The position numbers were made by a program, and so were the translations under genes. The notes beneath the pieces are model-generated. The model was given only the letters and a program-made list of their open reading frames with translations. It was not told the origin of the DNA and did no database searches. A DNA stretch of 64,000 bases, from positions 7,045,399 through 7,109,398 of the forward strand of contig OZ007510.1 of assembly GCA_963931865.1 (NCBI GenBank). Reading direction: 5' to 3'. Shown piece by piece: positions 22,824 to 32,817 of this stretch (position 1 is its first letter; each line of letters begins with the position of its first letter). Source of the DNA: Axinella damicornis. Its lineage: Eukaryota > Porifera > Demospongiae > Axinellida > Axinellidae.

Positions 22824-24425
22824 CTACATGAATGTCAATAAACGCTTCACTTCAGCATGCTTGTACAAGGCAGCTAGATACAGTGCTGTGGCACCACTGT
22901 TGTTGCTAGCAGCTTTATCTGCACCAAACTCGGACAAAAGTATTCTCACCACACCTACACGACCCTCCATGGCTGCCAAGTGAAGGGGTGTGTTACCACC
23001 ATTGTTACGGGCAGCTACATCAGCTTCAAACTCGGACAAAAGCATTCTCACCACACCTACACGACCCTCCATGGCTGCCTGATGAAGAGGTGTGTCACCA
23101 TCTGAGTCCACACAGTTCACTGGGCACTTGTACTTGGTTATGAGCGCTCTCACAGTTTCCCCCCTACCACACCCTGCAGCAACATGGAGAGGTGTAAGAC
23201 CTTCGTTATCCCTAGCATTTACGTCAGTCACTGGCACAAGCCTCTCCACCACATTCAAATGACCATCATTACAGGCTTGATGAAGAGGTGTTCGACCATA
23301 CTTGCTTTTCACACTAGGATTGCAACCAAACTCAGCGATCAGAGCATTCACTATTTCAACATGCCCATTCAAAGCTGCTACATTCAATGCCGTATTACCC
23401 ATGTCATTGCGGGCAGTTGCATCAGCACCAAACTCTGACAAAAGCATTCTCACAACACCTATATAACCCTTTATGACAGCACAGTGAAGTGGTGTGTCAC
23501 CATTCGGGTACACACAGTCTATTGGACACTTGTATGTGGTTACCAGCTTTCTTACCACCTCCTCCCTACCAGCTAGCACAGCAATATGGAGAGGTATACA
23601 ACCATCATCATCCCTAGAGGTTACATCACAGCAAAAGTCCGATACAAGCTTCATCACAACATCCAAATGTCCACTGTCACAGGCTTGATGAAGAGGTGTT
23701 CGACCACCAAAGCCTTTCACGCTAGGATTGCAACCAAACTCTGAGATCAGAACACTCACTACTTCAGTACATCCATTCAAAGCAGCCACATTCAATGCTG
23801 TGTCACCATCGTTATCTTTTGCGGCTACATCTGCTCTAAATTGTGGCTCGGACAAAAGCATTCTCACTACATCTACACGACCATTCTCAGCAGCTTCATG
23901 GAGCGGTGTGTAACCATCACAATCCACAGAGTCCTGGTACTTTGTTACAACTCTCAACACTTCCTGTAGTGTAGCAACTTCCTGGTTTAATTGCTCATAG
24001 GAATCAAAGGAGCTGTTTTCTTCTGAGATTTCCTTATCATGGCAGTGTCTTGGGCTGAGTTCTGGATGCATGTTGCTGGTAATCTGAGGTTGCTGATCTG
24101 AAACCTTCTGTTTTTTGGCCTCCACTCGACAATCACTGTCACTCTCAGTCTCTCCTTTTCTTTTCTGGTGCTGTTGAGTCAGAGCGTTTTGCAACTGGTG
24201 TTCTTCGCCAGGCACAGGGTCGAGATGATGTTCTGATGTCACTTCCTGTACGTGTCCTCCCAGTGTTGTCTTCTCATTACAAAGTCCTTCCACTCCTAAT
24301 ACACAAAAAAGGAAAATACCAATGTGTTTTATCAAATATGTTGTTTTCATCTTAGCACATAGTGAGCCACCTGCTAAGCCATGCACCTTGAATGGTGAAC
24401 CCACATAGCTAGCTATAGCCAGCAT
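22824..24425 (-). CDS. Ankyrin-repeat protein, 11 repeats
   Basis: A 533-codon frame. Residues about 169-531 form eleven ankyrin repeats (DGYTPLHEAAENG, DGDTALNVAALNG, GGRTPLHQACDSG and so on). Repeats 2-5 and 6-9 resemble each other in order, so four repeats were duplicated as a block. The N-terminal part holds a Lys/Arg- and acidic-rich linker (QKRKGETESDSD, EAKKQK) that could act as a nuclear signal. Either of two starts is possible. The frame from 24425 includes a hydrophobic stretch (LIKHIGIFLFCVLGV) like a signal peptide. However, the same bases look like a pyrimidine tract with acceptor AG at 24297-24296, so the true gene may enter at 24295 from an upstream exon. Ankyrin arrays bind proteins. 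No partner domain is seen, so the role is unknown. Confidence 0.8.
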   Translation of the reverse strand: MLAIASYVGSPFKVHGLAGGSLCAKMKTTYLIKHIGIFLFCVLGVEGLCNEKTTLGGHVQEVTSEHHLDPVPGEEHQLQNALTQQHQKRKGETESDSDCRVEAKKQKVSDQQPQITSNMHPELSPRHCHDKEISEENSSFDSYEQLNQEVATLQEVLRVVTKYQDSVDCDGYTPLHEAAENGRVDVVRMLLSEPQFRADVAAKDNDGDTALNVAALNGCTEVVSVLISEFGCNPSVKGFGGRTPLHQACDSGHLDVVMKLVSDFCCDVTSRDDDGCIPLHIAVLAGREEVVRKLVTTYKCPIDCVYPNGDTPLHCAVIKGYIGVVRMLLSEFGADATARNDMGNTALNVAALNGHVEIVNALIAEFGCNPSVKSKYGRTPLHQACNDGHLNVVERLVPVTDVNARDNEGLTPLHVAAGCGRGETVRALITKYKCPVNCVDSDGDTPLHQAAMEGRVGVVRMLLSEFEADVAARNNGGNTPLHLAAMEGRVGVVRILLSEFGADKAASNNSGATALYLAALYKHAEVKRLLTFM

Positions 24426-24787
24426 GTATTTGATGACACTGTGTTGGTTGTTTTAACCACACAGTCTATGGTTACAGACAAGAGCCATGGTTATTTATTG
24501 GTTGTACCTACCATGGGTGTATGTGATTTACCTTCCTGCAGTTTTATGTACCGGTTGGTTGTCCACAAATTAGAGCTGTGACCAATAACCAATACAACAT
24601 ATTTCTCCACCCAATAATCGGCAATTATTCAACCCACAATAATCGGCAATTATCGGCAATTATTCAACCCCCAATAATCAGTGTTGATTCCAGGACCAAT
24701 ATCACAGCACTACCACAAATGCAATACTGAATTTCAAGTTGGCCAATCACATTCCATGCATAAATTGGCCAGGGTCACACTAGTTAG

Positions 24788-24827
<40 letters not shown>

Positions 24828-25806
24828 CTTATTCGGCTCCTCACTACAAAAGGAAGCTAACCGATGCCAGTACTATCGACAGTAGAGGCACAGCTCTCCT
24901 TGCACAAGCACAATATCGCAAAAGAGCCTCAGAAGCACTAGAATGCCAAGAAACTGGCGGCTACATGTAACTACGAACCAGCCGATGTCATAAAATTGTA
25001 CTGGTGTTACAGTACTCCGTGTCCCATAAGCAAGCTCCACGATCCAGTAGACACACAGTGCCTGCTATAATGCATCAGTCCACCAGCTAACTCGAACCAA
25101 CCATACGTGCCAGCTGCCATGCCACACTATTGACTCGTTCCCAGGCCTCCCCAGACTGTGACAGACGGACAAATAGACAGACAGACAGACAGAAAAATCG
25201 CAAAGTAACTATAAGAACAGCCGGGCACACTGCGCGCGCCCGGCTGGTAAAAATACAGTAAGTGAAATAACCTGTGTGTTTCCAAGAAACTGCTGTTTGG
25301 AATTCTCCAGGAATGTCCTCAGGTCTTCATACTCAAGCTAACGAAGAACAAGGACACCAGATGAAAACCCGCTACAAAATATGAATAAGTACCTGTAGCT
25401 ATAGCTACTTGCAACAGTACAAGTATGTAATGTAAGTACGATTGCTTCTAAGTCAGATGATCCAACCCTGCATGTCATTGTGACAAATACAGAGGAAGTA
25501 ACGACCATGTAACTTGTTTCTACCACACGTAAATGCAATACTACAAAGTACAGCCACCGGCGTCTCGGGTGGGAAGGTTCACGTAATAGTGTGAGATACT
25601 GCGTTATCATAGCGGTAATACACCGATATTGTGTGTGTTTTAGTGCGAATTTTAACACGGCTTAACGCGATAATGCACACCTGTCACAGGCCTATACCGT
25701 AATGATTACACAGCGTAGATATTGAGCTACGGTGAACCTCACAGGCGCTGCACTGTTTGACAGTCAAGGAGAAATGGCTAGGCTTGGAACATGGGCAGAA
25801 ACTATG
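24426..25806. other. Intergenic or intron, with a possible exon
   Basis: It holds a (CT)n microsatellite at about 24790-24835 and a repeated 'aataatcggcaattat' motif at 24613-24662. A minus-strand candidate exon lies at 25272-25337, bounded by AG and GT and encoding LEYEDLRTFLENSKQQFLGN plus two residues. Its phase does not join directly to the ankyrin exon, so linkage is unproven. Confidence 0.35.
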
Positions 25807-26254
25807 TAGGCATGTATTATTATGCGTGACTCAACAAGTAAACACAATTTATTGTGGAAATCACGCACTTCACGTGTCATTAAACGAACCTTTTCACTCC
25901 GGGTAGTCTAGAAGGCTTCAGTAAGAGGCATGTGTCACTGAATGGCTAATCTCGGTACTATCATGCACAGTCAGTAACTGACACCACTTACTCCAATACT
26001 AATTCACACTTGTAGAATTTAGTTGTCTCTTAGGCATGCATTATTATGCGTGACTCAACAAGTAAACACAATTTATCGTGGAAATCATGCACTTCACGTG
26101 TCATTAAACGAACCTTTTCACTCCGGGTAGTCTAGAAGGCTTCAGTAAGAGGCATGTGTCACTGAATGGCTAATCTCGGTACTATCATGCACAGTCAGTA
26201 ACTGACACCACTTACTCCAATACTAATTCACACTTGTAGAATTTAGTTGTCTCT
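25807..26254. repeat. Tandem duplication, 224-bp unit
   Basis: The segment from about 25807 is repeated immediately, from about 26031, with only a few substitutions (for example 'ttattgtgg' versus 'ttatcgtgg'). It is a recent local duplication with no coding sequence in it. Confidence 0.9.
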
Positions 26255-26687
26255 TGGGCAGACCAATTTGTTGGCTCAGCACACTAATAATACGCACAAC
26301 AAGTAGCTCGCTCGCTACAGCTACAACGGGTGTGGCTTCGTTCGCTCCGCTCGCTTCACATCATACGCCAACCCCGTGTACGACAGCGACGTCCCAACAC
26401 TGCGTCCCCGGCAGAGAAGTTAGTACACAGCGACAGCGGCGAGGTAGCTGCTTAATGCCTCGTCCCCAGGCCTCCCCAGACCTAAATCGTAACACGGAAG
26501 TGTAGTGGATCATGCACGGCATTGCACGCTCCGAAAGATTGTTGAAGCGTGCGTGCCCACTGACCCGGGGAGGAGCTCCACGTGTTGAACCCGACACACA
26601 CACACACACACGGACAGTTAAATCTTAATGTATGGATATAGACTGTGCACTCAAGTAGGGTCCTGTTTGCTACACTAAGCAACACGT

Positions 26688-26790
26688 TGTCACGGGTAGC
26701 CCCGTATTGATTGTAACCGCAATGAATCCATCTCAAGTTGATCGACTTATTCAAGTTATCTAAGTCAAGTCCAGTGCTCTGCACGTTACA
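26688..26790 (+). repeat. 5' LTR, 103 bp
   Basis: It begins TGT and ends ACA, and matches 31051-31153 base for base as far as I can read. It is too short to show an obvious TATA box. Confidence 0.93.
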
Positions 26791-26914
26791 TGGTGGCAGC
26801 GGTGCGTTGCATCACAGGAGCCCACACGGGACTGTCGAACTGTTCGGAGAGACAGGAGGTAGCTAGGGAGCTGTTTCGCTGAACCCGAACTGGGACACGT
26901 GGAGCCACACAAAG

Positions 26915-29263
26915 ATGGCGGCCGGTTACACACTACCACCCCCTGCAGCGCTGGACATTCACGACGCTCAGGCAGCAGACAAATGGAAGAGGTTCAAGTG
27001 GGCTTGGACAAATTACGCGTTGGCAACACAGCTCAACGAGAAACCGGAGGCGGTTCAAGTGGCTACGCTGCTCACGGTCATCGGAGAGGAAGCACGTGAA
27101 GTCTTCTCTACCTTCACGGGATGGTCCTCCGAAGGCGACGACGCCAAGATAGAGCCAGTGCTGGAGAAATTCGCGCAGTACTGCCAGCCACGCAAGAACG
27201 TGCCGTTTGAGAGGTACCGGTTCAACCGCCGCATACAAGAGCCAGGCGAGACATACGATCAGTACCGCACAGCACTGCGAAAGCTGGCAGAGGGGTGTGA
27301 GTTCCAAACCATCAGCCCAGATGAAATCCTGCGAGACCGTCTGGTGTTCGGCATACAGGATAACAAGGTGAGGGAACGACTCCTCCGAGAGGCTAGCCTC
27401 ACGTTGTTGAAAACAGATGAGATCTGTCATGCTGCCGAGAGTATGTTAGCTCAGATGAAGGTAGTTGGAGACAATTCAGGGGCAACAGTGAGTGTAGTTA
27501 GGGCAGAACAAGACCACCTGCACAACCCCACAGACCAGACCAAGAAGACCTTGGATGCCAAACCGGTCAGGGAATGTTGGAACTGCGGTCGCAAACACGA
27601 ATACCGCACAAGAGAGAGTTGTCCTGCGTATGGCAAAGTGTGTAATAAGTGCCAGAAACCCAACCATTTTGCAGCAAAATGTCGTAGTGGCAAGACCAAG
27701 CGCACGTTGAAGCAAGTACAAGCCATTGATGAGGATGCGGACGAGGTCTATCACACCCAGGTATCAGTAGCAAGCCTGGATGACTCACAGTTGGTGACAC
27801 TGAGACTGGAGTCAGGCAACTACCTGCGTTTCCAGGTGGATACGGGAGCTCAGTGCAATGTCATACCCTTAGCACTCTACAAGAAGGCCTGTAAGGACCC
27901 TAAACTGGTTCGGGCGACTCCAGTAAAGACAACGATCCAAGCATATGGTGGAACGACACTCCCTGTGGTAGGGAAGGTGATCATCCGGGTGTGGCGTGGC
28001 GACTTCAGATGTAAACTGGACTGCAAACTGGTCGACAACCCCAACATCCGCCCGTTGCTGGGAAGGAAAGCCTGTCTCGGAATGAAGCTTGTGTCGTATC
28101 TGGACAATGATGAACTACACAAGCCCATAACAGGCAACTCGACAGTCTATACCCTCAATGGCCAAAGCCCCATATCCAAAGAGCAGCTAATCGCACAACA
28201 CCCGAAGGTCTTCAATGAGGGAGTTGGGCAGTTGGAGGGCAAGTACCACATCCGACTCGATCACAGGGTTGATCCAGTACAACATGCACCGAGACGTGTT
28301 CCGGTTGCGCTGAGAGATCAGCTCAAGGAAACCTTGGAGGGCCTCGTTCAGCAGGACATCATTGCCCCGGTCACGAAACCCACACCCTGGATCAGCTCCA
28401 TGGTTGTGGTGCCCAAGAAAAATGGGACATTGCGCATATGCCTAGACCCCAAGGACCTCAACAAGGCTATTCAGCGAGAGCATTATCCTTTGCCAACCAT
28501 CGAGGACATTGCAACTCGGTTACATGGTGCCAAGGTGTTCACCATTTTGGATGTGCGCAATGGATTCTGGCATGTGGTGCTGGACGAACCATCTTCATTC
28601 ATCACCACATTCCACACCCCTTTCGGCAGATATCGCTGGAAACGGATGCCATTTGGAATCTGCTCGGCCCCTGAAGTATTTCAACGCCGAATGCATGAGC
28701 TCATTGAAGGATTGAATGGAGTTGAGGTGATTGCCGATGACTTCGTCACAGTGGGTTTTGGAGACACTCTGGAGACTGCCATTTTGGACCATGACCAGAA
28801 CCTGAAAGCATTCCTACAGCGGTGCGAAGAGAGAAAAGTGAGGCTGAACGCAGAGAAGTTGCAACTCAGGAAGCAGGAAGTGCCATTTATTGGATATGTG
28901 GTGACTGGAAAGGGTCTCTGTGCTGACCCAGGCAAGGTGAGGGCAATCACCGAGATGCCTCCACCACCAGATGTAGCAGCAGTACGGCGCCTATTGGGAC
29001 TGGTACAATATCTCAGCAAGTTTCTGCCCCACCTCTCAGACATCACAAAACCCCTGAGAGAGAGTACGCAGAAGGACACAGCTTGGGTCTGGGATCATGC
29101 CCAACAAACTGCGTTGGACACACTGAAGAAAGCCGTCACAAGCACACCAGTGCTTCGTTACTACAACCTGGCTGATGAGGTTACTCTTCAGTGCGATGCC
29201 TCCCAGTCTGGCCTCGGGGCAGCAATGATGCAGAATGGCCAGCCTGTGCTTCCCGTGCGTTAA
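26915..29263 (+). CDS. gag-pol polyprotein, first part (gag, protease, RT, RNase H start)
   Basis: The 782-codon frame starts MAAGYTLPPP. Gag is followed by two cysteine knuckles near residues 218-256 (CWNCGRKHE..., CNKCQKPNHFAAKC). The aspartic protease motif VDTGAQCN is near residue 308. Reverse transcriptase spans about 490-690, with the catalytic pair in VIADDFV near residue 607. The frame breaks at a TAA (29261-29263) inside RNase H, soon after CDASQSGLGAAMMQ. The same RNase H domain resumes at once in the -1 frame, so a small deletion (net loss of 1 mod 3) has split what should be one polyprotein. Confidence 0.92.
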   Translation: MAAGYTLPPPAALDIHDAQAADKWKRFKWAWTNYALATQLNEKPEAVQVATLLTVIGEEAREVFSTFTGWSSEGDDAKIEPVLEKFAQYCQPRKNVPFERYRFNRRIQEPGETYDQYRTALRKLAEGCEFQTISPDEILRDRLVFGIQDNKVRERLLREASLTLLKTDEICHAAESMLAQMKVVGDNSGATVSVVRAEQDHLHNPTDQTKKTLDAKPVRECWNCGRKHEYRTRESCPAYGKVCNKCQKPNHFAAKCRSGKTKRTLKQVQAIDEDADEVYHTQVSVASLDDSQLVTLRLESGNYLRFQVDTGAQCNVIPLALYKKACKDPKLVRATPVKTTIQAYGGTTLPVVGKVIIRVWRGDFRCKLDCKLVDNPNIRPLLGRKACLGMKLVSYLDNDELHKPITGNSTVYTLNGQSPISKEQLIAQHPKVFNEGVGQLEGKYHIRLDHRVDPVQHAPRRVPVALRDQLKETLEGLVQQDIIAPVTKPTPWISSMVVVPKKNGTLRICLDPKDLNKAIQREHYPLPTIEDIATRLHGAKVFTILDVRNGFWHVVLDEPSSFITTFHTPFGRYRWKRMPFGICSAPEVFQRRMHELIEGLNGVEVIADDFVTVGFGDTLETAILDHDQNLKAFLQRCEERKVRLNAEKLQLRKQEVPFIGYVVTGKGLCADPGKVRAITEMPPPPDVAAVRRLLGLVQYLSKFLPHLSDITKPLRESTQKDTAWVWDHAQQTALDTLKKAVTSTPVLRYYNLADEVTLQCDASQSGLGAAMMQNGQPVLPVR

Positions 29264-30906
29264 CGTCAGCAGAGACTCGTTACGCACAGATCGAAAAGGA
29301 GCTTCTTGCGATTGTCTTTGCCTGTGACCATTTTGATGCATACATCTATGGGAGAGATGCTGTTCACGTGGAAACCGATCACAAACCCCTGGAGTGCATT
29401 GTGCTAAAGCCACTGAATGGTGCCCCCAAGAGACTGCAGAGGATGCTTCTCAGGCTGCAGAAGTACAATCTCCTTGTGAAATACAAGAAGGGGAGTACGA
29501 TGTTCTTGGCAGACACACTTAGCCGTGCCTTCCTACCTGATGTCAGTGCGTGTGAATTCTCACGAAGCCTGGAAGACGTGGACCACACCATCACACTGGC
29601 GCTCAGTGAAGACCACCTACAACAGGTCAAACACATGTCTGCAGATGATCCAGTGCTGCAAGTGCTTCGTGAAGTCATCCGGCATGGGTGGCCAGAGAGC
29701 AAGTCAGATGCGCCAGAGAGTATACATGCCTACTATGATTTCCGCGACGAGTTAACAGTGCAAGACCAGCTTGTGTTCAAGGGTCAACTCCTGGTTGTGC
29801 CGGCAGCCATGCGCAAGGAAATGATGGCAGTGGCACATGCGACACACATTGGCACAGAGGGCTGTATCCGAAGGGCCCGGGACAGCATGTACTGGCCCCG
29901 TATGACGACTGAACTGAAGGAATACGTTTCCAAGTGTGACATTTGCCTGGCACACCGAGCCACACCTGGAAAGGAACCACTCATGCAGCATGATTTTGAA
30001 GGACGCCCATGGCACAAGATTGGTGCTGACCTGTGTGAACTGCACGGACGCACACTGCTTGTTGTTTGTGACTACTACAGCAATTTTATTGAAGTTGAAC
30101 GAATCCACAAGACCACCACTAGTGGTGTTACCAAAGCGTTGAAGGCCATGTTTGCCCGATATGGGAGTCCTAGTGTGCTAGTATCGGATAATGGGCCGCA
30201 GTTTGGCTCGACAGAGTTTGCCACATTTGCCAAGACATGGAGATTTGAGCATCATACTTCGTCTCCACACTATCCCCAATCCAACGGCAAGGCTGAGAAT
30301 GCCGTCAAAACAGTCAAGCGATTGTTTACTAAGTGCCGTGAGTCTGGTCAATCTGAGTTCTTTGCTCTATTGGATTGGCGCAACACACCGACGGAGGGGA
30401 TAGGGACCAGCCCAGCACAGAGATTTCTTGGTCGTCGTTGCAAGACATTCCTGCCAATGTCGAAGTCACTCCTACATCCTCGATATTCAACAGAGGAAGA
30501 CACACGTGCTCTTAATGCCCAGAAACAGCACCAACCATTTTACTACAACCGACAGGCCAAGCCCCTCAACCCGATCACCCCTGGTGATACTGTTCGAATG
30601 AGACTGCCTGGACAATCCACTTGGAGTGCAGGAGTGTGCACCAGTCTTGCTGGCCCTAGAAGCTACAGGGTCAAAGTTGGAGAGAGCCAGTACCGACGAA
30701 ATCGCCGTCAACTCCTTTGTGCTAATGAACCACCCTTGGACATTCAGGACACACAGATACCAGATGTCAACAGCCCCTCTGATGACCGGCAAGAGCCAAA
30801 CAGTAATGAATCAGGGATTCCACCACCCTCACCAGATCCTCCCCCACGTAGATCGGGAAGACCCCGTAAGTCACCTGCATGGATGGCAGACTATGTTCCT
30901 TCATAA
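29264..30906 (+). CDS. pol, second part (RNase H remainder, integrase)
   Basis: An open frame from 29191 overlaps the first part; meaningful homology starts about 29250 (SRALTSAETRYAQIEKE). RNase H ends near 29530. Integrase has the zinc-binding HHCC region (HATHIGTEGCIRRARD ... CDICLAHR), then the catalytic triad with Asp in GADLCELHG, Asp in SDNGPQFG and Glu in GKAENAVK. The tail is Pro- and Arg-rich (PPPSPDPPPRRSGRPRK). No chromodomain is seen. It lacks its own natural start and would only be made with the upstream frame, so this copy is probably not autonomous. Confidence 0.9.
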
Positions 30907-31050
30907 CAGTGAACATTATACTTTTTTTTTGTGTGTGTGTGTTTTTTTTATTTTATTGCTCCATATATACAGTCGATGTACTACAGGCTGATTAATTATG
31001 TTGATTGTAATTGGGATTATTAATAATACTTTTTTTTGTAGAAAGGGAGA

Positions 31051-31153
31051 TGTCACGGGTAGCCCCGTATTGATTGTAACCGCAATGAATCCATCTCAAG
31101 TTGATCGACTTATTCAAGTTATCTAAGTCAAGTCCAGTGCTCTGCACGTTACA
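31051..31153 (+). repeat. 3' LTR, 103 bp
   Basis: It follows the polypurine tract and precedes the CACGT target-site copy. The sequence matches the 5' LTR. Confidence 0.93.
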
Positions 31154-31273
31154 CACGTCAAGTGTAGGTGCTGGTTTGCAAAATATGGGGATGACTTTCA
31201 CTTGCATGAACGAGCTAAATAGCCATCTGAACAATAGCAATAATTCCAGGAAAGGGTTTAAGAACAAGTATAC

Positions 31274-32060
31274 CTCTTTAGCTCGTTGCTGGAAGCTCTT
31301 TAACGACTGCTGCTTGCGTTTCTCACTCCGTGGCTTCTTGACTTTTTTCTTCCCACCCTCAACGATGGAGACAGGTTGGGCGGGGCCAGCTGCTTTGGGA
31401 GCAGGGTGGGTGTGGCCCTCTGGGCCACTTTCAAACTCACCATATCTTGCAAACACCGTATTAGACTCCGTGAGCCCTGAGAGAAAAGCAATGAAGATGT
31501 TCATGTGAAATCTGTCCCCGAGACATCCTGCGCTAGTGGAGGGTGTTCCCTGGCTAGGACCATTCTATACACGCATGGTGACCCCTCAAGTAGACAAAAG
31601 GAGTACAGAGCACTTACAAGTGGCAAAAGAGTGGTAGGTTCTATGGCTAACTCAGAGATAAAGCAGCTGGTCACTTACACAACTAGTATGTCAACAGTTC
31701 CAGTGTCACAGTTAGTACAGACTTAGCAGATCTGCTTCCTATATTGTCGGTACGAACTCGACACATGCTTGGGTGCCATTGCACACTATACTCCTTTGCC
31801 ACACGGAAGTGAAACGGAAGCTCTCAAATGAGTTTGTGACATCATAATTTGTAAGTGCTCTATACAGGTAGAACACTTGAGATGGTCTAGTTACATTTCC
31901 TGTACGCGTTTGGCATCTGGATGTTAGCTAGCTACATGTAGGTAAGCCACCCACCTCCAATGGACCTTCCACTGCCCCCCTTGCTGGCCCCTCCGTCATT
32001 CTGGGAAGACCTTCCGCCCTTCTTCCCGCTGACCGTCTTCCACTTGCCCTCACCGCTCAT
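31274..32060 (-). CDS. 5' exons of an unrecognised basic, low-complexity protein gene (partial)
   Basis: Exon 1 (31955-32060) starts at a good ATG and encodes MSGEGKWKTVSGKKGGRSSQ and a Gly/Ser-rich run. Exon 2 (31274-31476) joins in phase and encodes TESNTVFARYGEFESG and a Lys/Arg-rich stretch (KKKVKKPRSEKRKQQ), ending at a GT donor. The gene should continue left, but the retrotransposon follows in the next intron and I found no further exons. The beginning is faintly like TMEM214-type N-termini; this is a weak guess. It is arranged head-to-head with the LRR-kinase-RNase gene. Confidence 0.55.
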
Positions 32061-32139
32061 GGTGTCTGAAGGAGTCCATCAATACTGCATCACAACAGGT
32101 AGTCTACGTACGCTCTGTGCATGCGCACATGTACGCACC

Positions 32140-32660
32140 ACGTGTACCAGCGAGGGGCTTCACTATTTCACGGAACGGAACGGACCGGACCGGAAACGTG
32201 GACGGGATCGCTGGCTTGCCGGCTGTGAACACTGCGCGCATGCGAGATAAGATGTTGAGAAGAGTCTCCTATCCTTCCGACTTCACTGACAAGACTGAAA
32301 GTCTTATTATTATTACTCTTACCTTTGTGCTAATCACCCCTTGGTTTATAGAGATAGATTTCACCTGCCTTGGCCTTCACTGGAGGCAGCCTGCTGATTC
32401 CTTCTTCAGGAGGATCTTGGAGGAGCTTGGTAACCTCAGAGATCGGCAAAGGCGTGGTACATACACTATAGACAGTTGCCATCATTGCTGCTTCATTTCT
32501 GACACCTACAAGTAAATTTTCATGAGCGCATTGCGCTGTGTACGAACTGCGCCGTGAGCTCGCGTGTCCGTTCCGTTCCGTGGAATAGTGTGGTGTTCCG
32601 GTCCGTTCCGGTCCGTTCCGTTCCGTGAAATAGTGAGGCCCACCAGCGAGCACTATTTAG
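32140..32660. repeat. Inverted-repeat element with GGAACGGAACGG ends
   Basis: The left segment (about 32143-32205: ccagcgagg, cactatttcacggaacggaa, cggaccggacc) and right segment (about 32566-32655) are inverted copies. The right one holds a partial internal duplication. It fills most of the intergenic space between the two divergent genes, so it may affect their promoter. A minus-strand open stretch inside (32390-32470: PLPISEVTKLLQDPPEEG...) looks exon-like but is unassigned. Confidence 0.6.
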
Positions 32661-32791
32661 AGTACATGTAAGTACCAGTACAGTGCAGCCTATTATATTA
32701 GCCTCGGCCTCTAATCTAGTAGTCTCGTCCCCAGCAGTACTACCTGTCTGAGAACGAAACACATACTCGCGTCTGGGAACGACAACGTAAC

Positions 32792-32815
32792 ATGAACAAG
32801 ACGGACTTGCAGTGA
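32792..32815 (+). promoter_or_regulatory. Short upstream ORF in the leader of the LRR-kinase-RNase gene
   Basis: An ATG at 32792 opens a 7-codon frame (MNKTDLQ) that stops at 32813-32815, two bases before the main ATG at 32818. Such uORFs can lower or condition translation of the main frame. The transcription start is unknown, so inclusion in the mRNA is inference. Confidence 0.4.
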
Positions 32816-32817
32816 GA

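Larger units (their letters stand above)
26688..31153 (+). mobile_element. Ty3/gypsy-type LTR retrotransposon, full length
   Basis: Two 103-bp LTRs that look identical (TGTCACGGG ... GTTACA) bound gag, protease, reverse transcriptase, RNase H and integrase, in the gypsy order. The 5-bp target-site duplication CACGT flanks it (26683-26687 and 31154-31158). A primer-binding site starting TGGTGGCAGCGG directly follows the 5' LTR at 26791. A polypurine tract (agaaagggaga) ends at 31050. Identical LTRs mean recent insertion. The very short LTRs recall the mag lineage, but that placement is from memory. It lies in an intron of the minus-strand gene at 31274-32060, in antisense orientation. Confidence 0.95.

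Noticed and set aside
29191..29263. Programmed ribosomal frameshift between the two pol frames
   Set aside because: The overlap sits inside the RNase H domain with residues missing at the join, not at a gag-pol boundary, and no slippery heptamer is evident. A small deletion fits better.
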